Assembly (NCBI RefSeq): GCF_900182725.1
Contig: NZ_FXTO01000013.1
Coordinates: forward strand, 32,190 to 96,189
From: Thalassovita litoralis
Lineage (GTDB): Bacteria; Pseudomonadota; Alphaproteobacteria; Rhodobacterales; Rhodobacteraceae
DNA: 64,000 bases
Direction: 5' to 3'
Shown here: positions 45,945 through 54,301 of the stretch, one piece after another
How positions within the stretch are numbered: position 1 is the first letter of the stretch
Layout: each line of letters starts with the position of its first letter
Program-made: the position numbers and the translations under genes
Notes under the pieces: model-generated
Databases searched by the model: none
What the model was told of the DNA's origin: nothing
The model's input: only the letters and a program-made list of their open reading frames with translations

Positions 45945-46886
45945 ATGCTGGGAAAAACCGCTGGCGGCCTGTTTTGGATGTTCCGCTACCTTGAACGCTG
46001 CGAAAACACCGCCCGTCTGCTGGATGCGGGATGGCGGATTTCGCTGACCCGCTCGGGTGATACCTCCGGGGAATGGGAAAGCGTGATCAACACCGCCGGA
46101 ATTCGCTTTCTGTATGATCAGAAATTCACCGATTTCGATGCTGGTCACGTCATCAACTTCTTGCTGCGCGATACCGATAACCCGTCTTCGGTGCTATCCG
46201 CGATTTCGCTGGCCCGCTCCAATGCGCGGCTGGTGCGCACGGCCCTGTCGTCCGAGGTATGGGAAGCCGTGAATGAATATTGGATGGCGATCAAGGCCGC
46301 GCTGGCCCGCCCCGTCACCGAAAAAACGCTGGCCCCGGTTCTGGCCGAGATCCGCAATCGTACCGCCATCGTGCGCGGAACGCTGCACGGCACCATGTTG
46401 CGCAATGACATTTACAACTTCTGCCGTCTGGGTACTTTTGTGGAACGCGCAGACAACACCGCCCGCATTCTGGACGTGAAATATTACGTGCTTCTGCCCT
46501 CGGCCTCTTTTGTTGGCTCGTCGATGGACAATACCCAATGGGAAAACATCCTGCGATCCGTGTCTGCCGAACGTGCCTTTAGCTGGCTGCACGGCGGCGA
46601 TGTCACCGCATCGTCAATCGCGGATTTCCTGATCCTTGACCGGCGGATGCCCCGCAGTCTGGCCTTCTGCCACGCTAAGATTCTGGAAAATCTGGAACAT
46701 CTGGAAAAAGACTATGGTCAGCGCCAGCCCAGTCAGGACATGGCCGAACGATGCACCGCCCGGTTCCGCAACCGCCGCGTCGCCGAAGTGTTCGAGGAAG
46801 GCCTGCACGAATTCCTTGAAACCGCGATCCATGACACCGCCATTCTGGCCAGTCAGATTGAAAAAGATTTCAAGTTCTACGGGTAA
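45945..46886 (+). CDS. Alpha-E domain-containing protein
   Basis: A 313-residue, almost wholly helical protein of the alpha-E (DUF403) family. Signatures are GLFWMFRYLERCENTARLLDAG, NARLVRTALSSEVWEAVNEYW and the FCRLGTFVERADNTARILDVKY repeat of the first motif, showing the two-fold internal symmetry of the family. No enzymatic residues can be pointed out. GGGGGAC upstream of ATG 45945 overlaps the preceding stop. It is part of the Anbu cluster. Confidence 0.93.
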   Translation: MLGKTAGGLFWMFRYLERCENTARLLDAGWRISLTRSGDTSGEWESVINTAGIRFLYDQKFTDFDAGHVINFLLRDTDNPSSVLSAISLARSNARLVRTALSSEVWEAVNEYWMAIKAALARPVTEKTLAPVLAEIRNRTAIVRGTLHGTMLRNDIYNFCRLGTFVERADNTARILDVKYYVLLPSASFVGSSMDNTQWENILRSVSAERAFSWLHGGDVTASSIADFLILDRRMPRSLAFCHAKILENLEHLEKDYGQRQPSQDMAERCTARFRNRRVAEVFEEGLHEFLETAIHDTAILASQIEKDFKFYG

Positions 46887-46890
46887 CGCC

Positions 46891-47706
46891 ATGCGTCTTT
46901 CTATCTCTCATGTCACGACCTACACCTACGACAGCCCCGATGCCTATGCGCTGCTGCAATTGCGGCTGAAACCGCGCGACGGTCACGGCCAGCATGTCCA
47001 CGACTGGACCACCACCATCACCGGCGGCACCCAGCAACTGGGCTTTGATGATGAATACGGCAACCACGTGGATTTGATCCTTGTGGACCCGGACACCACC
47101 GAACTGACCATTGCATCGAAGGGCGTGGTCGAGATTGAAGATCGTGCCGGGGTGGTGGGTGAGCACAAAACCTTCACCCCGCTGTGGCTATACGAAGCCC
47201 CCACCCCGATGACGACACCCGGCAAATCGCTGCGCAAACTGGTGGCCGGGCTGAAACCCCTGCCCGACGAAACCGAACTGGCCCGCATTCACCGCCTGTC
47301 CGATGCCGTATCCAAACAGGTTGCTTATGAAACCGGGCACACCACCGCCGCCACCACCGCAGAAGAAGCCCTGACCGCAGGTCACGGCGTCTGTCAGGAT
47401 CACGCCCATATCATGATCGCCGCCGCACGCCTGATGGGCCTGCCCGCGCGGTATATCTCGGGCTATTTGATGATGGATGACCGCGAAGATCAGGATGCCG
47501 CCCATGCCTGGGCCGAAATCTGGATCGACCGGCTGGGCTGGGTGGGGTTCGACGCCGCCAATGAAATCTGCCCAGATGCGCGCTATGTTCGCGTGGCGGT
47601 CGGGCGTGATTACCGCGATGCCGCCCCTGTGCATGGCATCCGGCAGGGGACCGGCAGTGAAGATCTTCATGTCGCCTTGAAAGTTCAGGCGCAGACTGAT
47701 CAATAG
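46891..47706 (+). CDS. Transglutaminase-like cysteine protein
   Basis: A 271-residue transglutaminase-fold protein. The N-terminal beta domain begins MRLSISHVTTYTYDSPD. The catalytic triad is present as Cys 168 (GHGVCQDHAHI), His 205 (AHAWAEIW) and Asp 221 (WVGFDAAN). The fold is also used by amide hydrolases. ATG 46891 follows the alpha-E stop by four bases; an open frame back to 46636 is within alpha-E. It could cleave or exchange the amide bonds that the ATP-grasp partner makes; this is inference from the cluster. Confidence 0.93.
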   Translation: MRLSISHVTTYTYDSPDAYALLQLRLKPRDGHGQHVHDWTTTITGGTQQLGFDDEYGNHVDLILVDPDTTELTIASKGVVEIEDRAGVVGEHKTFTPLWLYEAPTPMTTPGKSLRKLVAGLKPLPDETELARIHRLSDAVSKQVAYETGHTTAATTAEEALTAGHGVCQDHAHIMIAAARLMGLPARYISGYLMMDDREDQDAAHAWAEIWIDRLGWVGFDAANEICPDARYVRVAVGRDYRDAAPVHGIRQGTGSEDLHVALKVQAQTDQ

Positions 47707-47736
47707 GCCTGTCACTCGGGAATCGGACGAAAACAA

Positions 47737-48477
47737 ATGACCTATTGCGTCGGGCTGTGCCTTAATCACGGGATGGTGTTTATGTCGGACACCCGCACCA
47801 ATGCGGGCGTCGACAACATTTCGACCTTCAAGAAAATGTCGACATGGGACATTCCCGGTGAACGGTCCATCACGATCATGAGCGCGGGAAATCTGGCCAC
47901 CACCCAAGCGGTGATCAGCATCCTTGAAGAACGATCAAAGGAAGTCGCGGATCGCGATCCCGATATTCTGTCAGCCAAGTCGATGTTTCAGGTTGCCACC
48001 CTTGTGGGCCGCACCCTGAAAGAGGTGATCGCCGCCAATGCGCAGGCCGGGCAACGCGCCGACAGTGCCTTTAATGCGACGCTGCTGGTGGGCGGTCAGG
48101 TTGGCGATGGCGAAATGCGCCTGTTCCTGATCTATCCCGAAGGCAACTTTATCGAAGCCGGGGCCGATACCCCGTTTTTCCAGATCGGCGAAACCAAATA
48201 TGGCCGCCCGATCATCCTGCGCGCCTATGAACCGGACATGAGCTTTGAGGAGGCGATCAAGCTGCTTCTGGTCAGCTTCGATTCCACGATCAAGGCAAAC
48301 CTGTCCGTCAGCCCGCCGCTGGATGTGCATGTCTATCGCAAGGACAGCCTGAAAACGGGCCGCACCTTCCGCATCAATGCGGATGACCCGTATTTCCAGA
48401 CGATTTCAAACGGCTGGGGCGTTGCCCTGCGCGAGGCGTTTACCCGCCTGCCGGATTTCAGCTTCGACGATCACTGA
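47737..48477 (+). CDS. anbu: Anbu, proteasome-type Ntn protease
   Basis: A 246-residue proteasome-beta-like protein of the Anbu (ancestral beta subunit) family. The N-terminal Thr 2 would become the nucleophile after Met removal. Asp 18 (FMSDTRTNAGVD) and the Lys in STFKKM match the catalytic Asp and Lys of Ntn proteases. The ending RTFRINADDPYFQTISNGWG is Anbu-specific. Members form helical or split-ring assemblies with a non-standard peptide specificity. It is the last gene of the cluster, 30 bases after the transglutaminase. Confidence 0.93.
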   Translation: MTYCVGLCLNHGMVFMSDTRTNAGVDNISTFKKMSTWDIPGERSITIMSAGNLATTQAVISILEERSKEVADRDPDILSAKSMFQVATLVGRTLKEVIAANAQAGQRADSAFNATLLVGGQVGDGEMRLFLIYPEGNFIEAGADTPFFQIGETKYGRPIILRAYEPDMSFEEAIKLLLVSFDSTIKANLSVSPPLDVHVYRKDSLKTGRTFRINADDPYFQTISNGWGVALREAFTRLPDFSFDDH

Positions 48478-48495
48478 ACCGTCATACACCCACGC

Positions 48496-49182
48496 TCAGA
48501 CGCCCAGATAGCGCCCGGCCAGTTCGGGCGTCAGCTTTGCCATGTCGTCGCTCCAGACGCTGCGCCCGCGTTCCAGAATAACGCCCCGGTCCGCAACCCC
48601 GGCCAATTCTTTCAGCGTTTTATCAACCACCAGAATAGACAGGCCGCTGTTTTGCTTCAGGTTTCGGATCGCGCCCCAGATTTCCTGCCGCACGACCGGG
48701 GCCAGCCCCTCGGTCGCCTCGTCCAAAATCAGCAAGCGCGGGTTCGTCATCAGCGCCCGCCCGATCGCCAACATCTGCTGTTCCCCCCCCGACAGCGAGG
48801 ACGCAAGCTGTGACTGCCGTTCGTCCAGACGGGGAAACAGGTTGAAAACATTGCGCAAATCCCAATCACCGGGGCGGGCGGCGGCGGTCAGGTTTTCGAT
48901 CACGGACAGCGGGGCAAAACATCGCCGCCCTTCGGGGACCAGCCCAATCCCCAACCGCGCCGCACGATGCGACGGAAGCCGCGCAAGGCTTTGATCTGCA
49001 AAGGTCATATCCCCCTGCGATGGCACCATCCGGCAAATGGCCTTGATGGTCGTGGTCTTGCCCATCCCGTTGCGCCCCATCAGCGCCACCACCTCGCCCT
49101 TGGCCACGGAAAGCGACACGCCAAACAACGCCTGTGACGCGCCATAGCGCACGGTCAGATCACGCACTGTCAGCAGGGTCAT
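48496..49182 (-). CDS. livF: Branched-chain amino acid-type ABC ATPase LivF
   Basis: A 228-residue ABC ATPase with Walker A GRNGMGKTTTIKAI, signature LSGGEQQMLAIGRAL and Walker B LLILDEATEGL. The family-typical APVVRQEIWGAIRNLK places it in the LivF group. It is one of two ATPases of the importer at 48496-53019. It starts inside the end of livG (ATGA overlap). The true ligand need not be leucine, isoleucine or valine, since the family also imports amides, urea or aromatic acids. Confidence 0.92.
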   Translation of the reverse strand: MTLLTVRDLTVRYGASQALFGVSLSVAKGEVVALMGRNGMGKTTTIKAICRMVPSQGDMTFADQSLARLPSHRAARLGIGLVPEGRRCFAPLSVIENLTAAARPGDWDLRNVFNLFPRLDERQSQLASSLSGGEQQMLAIGRALMTNPRLLILDEATEGLAPVVRQEIWGAIRNLKQNSGLSILVVDKTLKELAGVADRGVILERGRSVWSDDMAKLTPELAGRYLGV

Positions 49183-49931
49183 TGGTCTTCCTCCCCCAGA
49201 TAGGCCTTTCTGACTTCGGGATTTTCCCGAATTTCCGCTGCGGTTCCCGTGGCAATGATCTGCCCATAGACCAGTACGGAAATCCGATCCGCCAGCGCAA
49301 AGACGGCATCCATGTCATGTTCCACCAACAGGATCGGCGCTTCGTCCCGTAACCCATCCAGAAACCCTGTCAGGCGTTTGGACCCGTCGGCCCCCAATCC
49401 GGCCATCGGTTCATCCATCAAAAACGCCTTGGGGCGCAGCGTCAGCGCCACTGCCACCTCTAGCAAGCGGCGCTGACCGTGTGACAATTCCCCGGTCACG
49501 GTTCCCGCCTGATCGGACAGGCCGACACGGTCCAAAGCCGCCTCTGCCGCGCTGCGCAGATCGTTGTCTTTCAGCACATTCCCAAAGAACCGGAACACGC
49601 CGCCCCGTGCGCCCAATGCCCCCAAAACCGCGTTTTGCAGCACTGTATATTCCATCGCCAGCGCCGAGATTTGAAACGTCCGCGCCAACCCCATCCGCGC
49701 CCGCGCCGCCGTGTCCAGCGCGGTGACATCCCGCCCCAGAAACTGAACGGTTCCCCGGTCTGGCCGCAATCCCCCCGCGATTTGTTTGATCAGGGTGGAT
49801 TTCCCGGCCCCGTTCGGTCCGATCAGCGCGTGAATCTCACCCGGTCGCAGGTCCAGCGAAATATCCCGGCTGGCCTGTAACGCGCCGAAGCTTTTGCAAA
49901 TATCGTGGGTAACAAGAACCGGATCAGTCAT
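49179..49931 (-). CDS. livG: Branched-chain amino acid-type ABC ATPase LivG
   Basis: A 250-residue ATPase. It has Walker A GPNGAGKSTLIKQ, signature LSHGQRRLLEVAVAL and Walker B AFLMDEPMAGLG, with ARTFQISALAMEYTVLQNAVLGA between, the LivG-type middle. The C-terminal EIRENPEVRKAYLGEE is also LivG-specific. It overlaps livF and livM by a few bases at both ends, so the five liv genes form one operon. Confidence 0.93.
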   Translation of the reverse strand: MTDPVLVTHDICKSFGALQASRDISLDLRPGEIHALIGPNGAGKSTLIKQIAGGLRPDRGTVQFLGRDVTALDTAARARMGLARTFQISALAMEYTVLQNAVLGALGARGGVFRFFGNVLKDNDLRSAAEAALDRVGLSDQAGTVTGELSHGQRRLLEVAVALTLRPKAFLMDEPMAGLGADGSKRLTGFLDGLRDEAPILLVEHDMDAVFALADRISVLVYGQIIATGTAAEIRENPEVRKAYLGEEDQ

Positions 49932-50907
49932 GTGTCACCTTTCGCCCGGCCAAGGTGCCAATCAGACCGCCCCGCGCGAACAGCACCACGCCCAGCAGCG
50001 TCAGCCCCAGAAACACCTGCCAATATTCGCTGATCCCGCCCAGCAGATGCTCCATCACGATAAACAGGGCCGCCCCCGCGACCGGGCCAAACAGGCGCGC
50101 CACCCCTCCCAGAATGACGAACACCATGATTTCCCCGCTCATATGCCAGCTAAACATGGTCGGGCTGACAAAACGGTTCAGATCAGCATAAAGCGCCCCC
50201 GCCAGCCCTGTCACCGCGCCGGAAATCACAAAGGCCACCAGCCGTAGCCGGAATGGTTCGATCCCGACGGTGCGCAGCCGGTCCTCGTTCTGGCGCGCGC
50301 CGGACAGGGCCAGACCAAAGGCCGATTTCGCCAGTCGGGATGACAGAAACAGAACAACAAAAAGAACCGCATAGCACAGCGCCAAAAACTGCGCCGGGTC
50401 CAGCGTATTCAGCCCCGGAAACCCATTTCTGACGTAGATCGACAGGCCATCCTCGCCGCCATAGGCGGGCCAGCTTATCGCGAAATAATATAGCATCTGA
50501 CCAAAAGCCAAGGTGATCATGATGAAATACACCCCCGAGGTTCGCAGGCTTAGCACCCCGATCAACAACGCCGCCAGTGCGCTGGCCAGCACCGCCACCA
50601 GCCAGATCACCGGCATGGATTTCGTGCCTTCGATCAGCAGCGGCCATTCCATCATCGGCGTGTAATTCTGCGCGTGGCTGGCCAGAATGCCCATCGCATA
50701 GCCACCGATCCCGAAAAACGCCGCATGACCAAAGCTGACCAAACCGCCCAGCCCCAGCGCGATATTCAGCCCCACTCCGGCCAGCGCCAGAATGGCCACC
50801 TTTGTGGCCAGTGTGATGATAAACGGTTCGTCCGCCCAGATCGCCCACAGCGGGACCGCAATCAGGCCCAGCGCAATCAACAGATTGATGATCGTTTCCC
50901 GGTTCAT
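49924..50907 (-). CDS. livM: Branched-chain amino acid-type ABC permease LivM
   Basis: A 327-residue permease with about eight to ten hydrophobic helices and the LivM signatures GVGLNIALGLGGLVSFGHAAFFGIGGY and SGVYFIMITLAFGQMLYYF, plus FAWHM-like MFSWHMSGEIMVFVILGGVARLFGPVAGA near the end. It forms half of the membrane pore. The start overlaps livH by four bases, the stop overlaps livG. Length and motifs are complete. Confidence 0.92.
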   Translation of the reverse strand: MNRETIINLLIALGLIAVPLWAIWADEPFIITLATKVAILALAGVGLNIALGLGGLVSFGHAAFFGIGGYAMGILASHAQNYTPMMEWPLLIEGTKSMPVIWLVAVLASALAALLIGVLSLRTSGVYFIMITLAFGQMLYYFAISWPAYGGEDGLSIYVRNGFPGLNTLDPAQFLALCYAVLFVVLFLSSRLAKSAFGLALSGARQNEDRLRTVGIEPFRLRLVAFVISGAVTGLAGALYADLNRFVSPTMFSWHMSGEIMVFVILGGVARLFGPVAGAALFIVMEHLLGGISEYWQVFLGLTLLGVVLFARGGLIGTLAGRKVTHD

Positions 50908-51824
50908 GCGCGTACCCCGAACAGCCCCGAGGGACGCCAGATCAGCACCACCGCCATCAGGATATAAATCGCCATCGACGCCAATGATGCCCCAACGGTG
51001 GTCGCGGCAGACGGGTCCATGAAAAGGCCAAACAGTTGCGGCAGCAGCACCCCGCCCAAGGTTTCGGTCAGCCCCACCAGCAACGCGCCGATAAACGCCC
51101 CCTTGATGGACCCGATCCCGCCGATCACGATCACCACAAAGGCAAGGATCAGCACGGGTTCGCCCATGCCCACCTGTACGGATTGAATCGCCCCCACCAA
51201 AGCGCCCGCCAGCCCGGCCAGCGCCGCGCCAAGGGCAAACACCATCGTGTAAAGCTTTGATATATCAACGCCAAGCGCGGCAATCATTTCACGATCCGCC
51301 TCGCCTGCACGGATGCGGATGCCCAGCCGCGTGCGGGAAATCAGGCCAAACAGCCCCGCCGCCACCGCCAGCCCCACAACGATGATCGCCAGACGGTACA
51401 GCGGATATTGTATCCCCCCCGGCAGCGTCACAGAGCCAGACAGCCAATCGGGAACGTCCAGATACAGCGGAAATGACCCAAACAGCCAGCGCGTGCCTTC
51501 GGACAGGATCAGGATCAGGGCAAAGGTCGCCAAGACCTGATCCAGGTGGTCCCGTTCGTACAGGCGCCGGATCACCAACATTTCAATCAATGCCCCTGCC
51601 GCCGCCGCAGCGGCCAAGGCCGCCACCAGCGCCACCACAAAAGACCCGGTTGCCGCAGCAGCCCCCGCCGCCGCAAAAGCGCCGACCATATACAGCGACC
51701 CATGCGCCAGATTGATCAGCCCCATGACGCCAAACACCAGCGTCAGCCCGGCGGCCATCAGAAACAGCATCACACCCGATTGCAGACCGTTCAGGATCTG
51801 CTCGATCAACAATAGTGCGCTCAT
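50904..51824 (-). CDS. livH: Branched-chain amino acid-type ABC permease LivH
   Basis: A 306-residue permease with the LivH pattern: ILNGLQSGVMLFLMAAGLTLVFGVMGLINLAHGS at the N-terminus, VIGGIGSIKGAFIGALLVGL in the second half and VLIWRPSGLFG at the end. Two internal Ala-rich helices follow the first motif. It is the first transmembrane gene after the binding protein gene, from which it is separated by a 20-base hairpin. It pairs with LivM. Confidence 0.92.
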   Translation of the reverse strand: MSALLLIEQILNGLQSGVMLFLMAAGLTLVFGVMGLINLAHGSLYMVGAFAAAGAAAATGSFVVALVAALAAAAAAGALIEMLVIRRLYERDHLDQVLATFALILILSEGTRWLFGSFPLYLDVPDWLSGSVTLPGGIQYPLYRLAIIVVGLAVAAGLFGLISRTRLGIRIRAGEADREMIAALGVDISKLYTMVFALGAALAGLAGALVGAIQSVQVGMGEPVLILAFVVIVIGGIGSIKGAFIGALLVGLTETLGGVLLPQLFGLFMDPSAATTVGASLASMAIYILMAVVLIWRPSGLFGVRA

Positions 51825-51848
51825 GAAACCTTTGCCCCCGGTCGGACT

Positions 51849-51868
51849 GGCCCCGGATTACCGGGGCC
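51849..51868 (-). other. Hairpin between livK and livH
   Basis: GGCCCCGG, loop ATTA, CCGGGGCC form a perfect 8-bp stem without a clear T-run on the minus strand. It lies right after the binding-protein stop and could stabilise the livK message or attenuate the downstream genes, giving more binding protein than permease. Confidence 0.5.
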
Positions 51869-51876
51869 ATCCGGTT

Positions 51877-53019
51877 TTACATCTTGCACGCGTCCACATA
51901 GGCGTTCGCGTGATCCGTCATTGCCGTATCCACGATCTTGTTGGTGATCACGTCGCCTTCCATCACGACTTCGCGAACATAGATGTCCTGAATGGGATGG
52001 TTGTTCGATGCAAAGGAAAACTTACCCCGCACGCTTGGGAAATCCGCCTCTTTCAGCGCGGCGCGGAACGCATCCGCATCCTTTACATCGGCCTTGTTCA
52101 TGGCCGAAATCAGCAGGTTCGCCGTATCGAACCCCTGTGCTGCGTAAAGCGAGGGCAAACGGCCATATTCAGCCTGAAACCCGTCAACAAAGGCCTTGTT
52201 CGCGGCGTTGTCGATGTCCTTGGACCACTGGCTTGTGTTTTTCACACCCAGCGCCGCCTGACCGACAGCGCCCAAAATCCCCTGATCAAAGCTGAACGCC
52301 GGGCCAACCACGGGCAGGTTCACACCGCTGTCCGCGTATTGCTTCATAAAGGAAATCCCCATCCCGCCGGGCAGGAAGAAGAACACGCTATCCGCCCCCG
52401 AGGCCCGGATTTGCGCAATCTCAGCCGCGTAATCGGTCTGGCCTAGCTTGGTATACACCTCGCCCGCCAGTTCGCCGGTATAGAAACGCTTCATCCCGGT
52501 CAGCGAATCCTTCCCGGCCGGATAGTTGGGCGCAAGAATAAAGGGTTTCTTGAAGCCAGCCTTTGCCAGATAAGCCCCAGCCGCTTCGTGCAGGTTGTCG
52601 TTTTGATAGGACACCGAAAAATAGTTGGGATTGCACCCCTTGCCCGCCAAGGCAGACGGGGCCGCATTCACCGACAAATAGAATTTGCCCTGCGCCACCG
52701 CCGCAGGCACCACCGCCATCGCAAGGTTGGACCAGATGATCCCGGTCAGCACGTCAACCTTTTCGGACTGGATCATCTTATCCGCCAGTTGCACCGCGAT
52801 TTCGGGCTTGCGCTGGTCGTCTTCGATCACGACGTCCAGATCATCGCGCCCGGCCAGTTTGACCGCCAGCATGAACCCGTCCCGTGCGTCGATGCCCAGA
52901 CCGGCACCCCCGCCCGACAGCGTGGTAATCATCCCCACCTTGACCCCTTCGGCCCATGCCGCTGGCATCCCGGCCAGCATGGTGGCGGCGGCCAGTGCGG
53001 CCAGTTTCGTCATCTTCAT
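51877..53019 (-). CDS. Periplasmic binding protein of a LivK-type transporter
   Basis: A 380-residue solute-binding protein of the LivK/amide-binding family. The signal peptide MKMTKLAALAAATMLAGMPAAWA is cleaved before EGVKVGMITTLSGGGAGLGI. The mature protein has IEDDQRKPEIAVQLADKMIQ, VNAAPSALAGKGCNPN and LIFAPNYPAGKD-type features (LAPNYPAGKDSL). The ligand cannot be read from sequence. ATG 53019 has GGAGGG upstream; the longer frame to 53136 adds a non-signal leader. It heads the livK-H-M-G-F operon and diverges from the second RND pump. Confidence 0.9.
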   Translation of the reverse strand: MKMTKLAALAAATMLAGMPAAWAEGVKVGMITTLSGGGAGLGIDARDGFMLAVKLAGRDDLDVVIEDDQRKPEIAVQLADKMIQSEKVDVLTGIIWSNLAMAVVPAAVAQGKFYLSVNAAPSALAGKGCNPNYFSVSYQNDNLHEAAGAYLAKAGFKKPFILAPNYPAGKDSLTGMKRFYTGELAGEVYTKLGQTDYAAEIAQIRASGADSVFFFLPGGMGISFMKQYADSGVNLPVVGPAFSFDQGILGAVGQAALGVKNTSQWSKDIDNAANKAFVDGFQAEYGRLPSLYAAQGFDTANLLISAMNKADVKDADAFRAALKEADFPSVRGKFSFASNNHPIQDIYVREVVMEGDVITNKIVDTAMTDHANAYVDACKM

Positions 53020-53323
53020 CCCTATCCCTCCGGGTTGGTTTTGTTCAATCCGCGCAACAATGCCCCGAAGATCGCGCAGGTAAAAGGCCCAGATGCGCAC
53101 CGCACCGGATTTTCCCTTATCTTTCTGGCGCATCACCCCAGACGTATGGCCGAAAATATCTAATTCGCGTCATGGTAGGGGTTTATGCGCGGCTCGAATC
53201 CCGCAAGAATAGCGAAAAAGAAAACCACGCCACGCGCTTCGCTCTTGAAATTCTGCTTGGATCATCATATTCCGCATTCAGAATATGAATACAGTGGCAC
53301 ACCGCGCCGAAAGGATTCCGCAC
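53020..53323. other. 304-base divergent promoter region
   Basis: No gene is seen. It separates the liv binding protein (minus) and RND adaptor 2 (plus) and contains an inverted repeat at 53266-53287 (separate entry). Confidence 0.5.
53266..53287. promoter_or_regulatory. Inverted repeat, candidate operator of RND pump 2
   Basis: CATATTC and GAATATG are exact reverse complements separated by CGCATTCA. The centre is about 47 bases upstream of the adaptor start, where a repressor or activator would act. It differs from the pump 1 palindrome, so separate regulators are expected. Confidence 0.4.
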
Positions 53324-54301
53324 ATGAAACGCCTGCTGACCACATTGGCCCTTGGTTTGTTGCCTATGGCCGCCTTGGCTGAAACCTCAACCGTTTTGCA
53401 GCCTACCCCCCTGACTGAATGGAAAGCAGTCTATGGCCGGATCGAAGCACGCGACCGTGTTCCCGCCCGCGTCCGTCTGGGCGGCACGCTGACAGAATTA
53501 TCCGTCACCGAAGGGGATCTCGTCAAAGCCGGACAGGCCTTGGCAGTGATCGTGGATGAAAAGCTGAATTTTCAGCTGAGCGCCATTGATGCACAGCTTT
53601 TGTCGCTGAAATCCCAGTTGGAAAACGCCAACACCGAATTGAAACGCGGCGAAGAATTGCTGGCCCGTGGCGTCACCACGGTGCAACGGCTGGACGCCCT
53701 GCGCACTCAGGTGGATGTGCTGGAAGGCCAGATTGAAGCCACCCAAGCCAACCGCCGCGTGGTAGAACAACAAGCCGCCGAAGGCACCGTTCTGGCCCCG
53801 ACCGCCGGTCGTGTGCTGGATGTGCCCGTCACGAAAGGCGCGGTTCTGATGCCGGGCGAAGTTGTCGCCACCATCGGCGGCGGCGGGTTCTTCCTGCGGT
53901 TGGCAATACCGGAACGCCACGCCACATCCCTGCAACAAGGGGCCGGGATTGAAATTGAAACCGGCGCTCAGGATGCCAAGGGAACCTTGGCCCGGATCTA
54001 TCCCCAAATCGAAAATGGCCGCGTTATCGCCGATGTCGAGGTTCCCGGCCTGTCCGATGCCTTTGTCGATGCGCGTGTTCTGGTTCGCATTCCCGTTGGC
54101 AGCCGCGATGCGCTGCTGATCCCACAAGAGGCGCTACTGACCCGTTCAGGGCTGGATTTCGTCGCTGTGAAACAGGGCGGTGAAACCGTGCTGCGTGCTG
54201 TAGTGCCGGGCAACGCCCATAATGGCGATGTCGAAATCCTGACCGGGCTGAACGCGGGCGACACCGTCGTGACCGGCTATGAAGGGGCGGGCCATGAGTA
54301 A
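53324..54301 (+). CDS. RND efflux periplasmic adaptor subunit (pump 2)
   Basis: A 325-residue adaptor with a Sec signal peptide (MKRLLTTLALGLLPMAALA, before ETST). VRLGGTLTELSVTEGDLVKA is the first half-motif, a short coiled-coil hairpin follows (about residues 85-150), then VLAPTAGRVLDVPVTKGAVL and the beta-barrel. It is shorter than the pump 1 adaptor and soluble rather than membrane-anchored. ATG 53324 has AAAGGA upstream. It overlaps the permease gene by 8 bases. Confidence 0.9.
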   Translation: MKRLLTTLALGLLPMAALAETSTVLQPTPLTEWKAVYGRIEARDRVPARVRLGGTLTELSVTEGDLVKAGQALAVIVDEKLNFQLSAIDAQLLSLKSQLENANTELKRGEELLARGVTTVQRLDALRTQVDVLEGQIEATQANRRVVEQQAAEGTVLAPTAGRVLDVPVTKGAVLMPGEVVATIGGGGFFLRLAIPERHATSLQQGAGIEIETGAQDAKGTLARIYPQIENGRVIADVEVPGLSDAFVDARVLVRIPVGSRDALLIPQEALLTRSGLDFVAVKQGGETVLRAVVPGNAHNGDVEILTGLNAGDTVVTGYEGAGHE

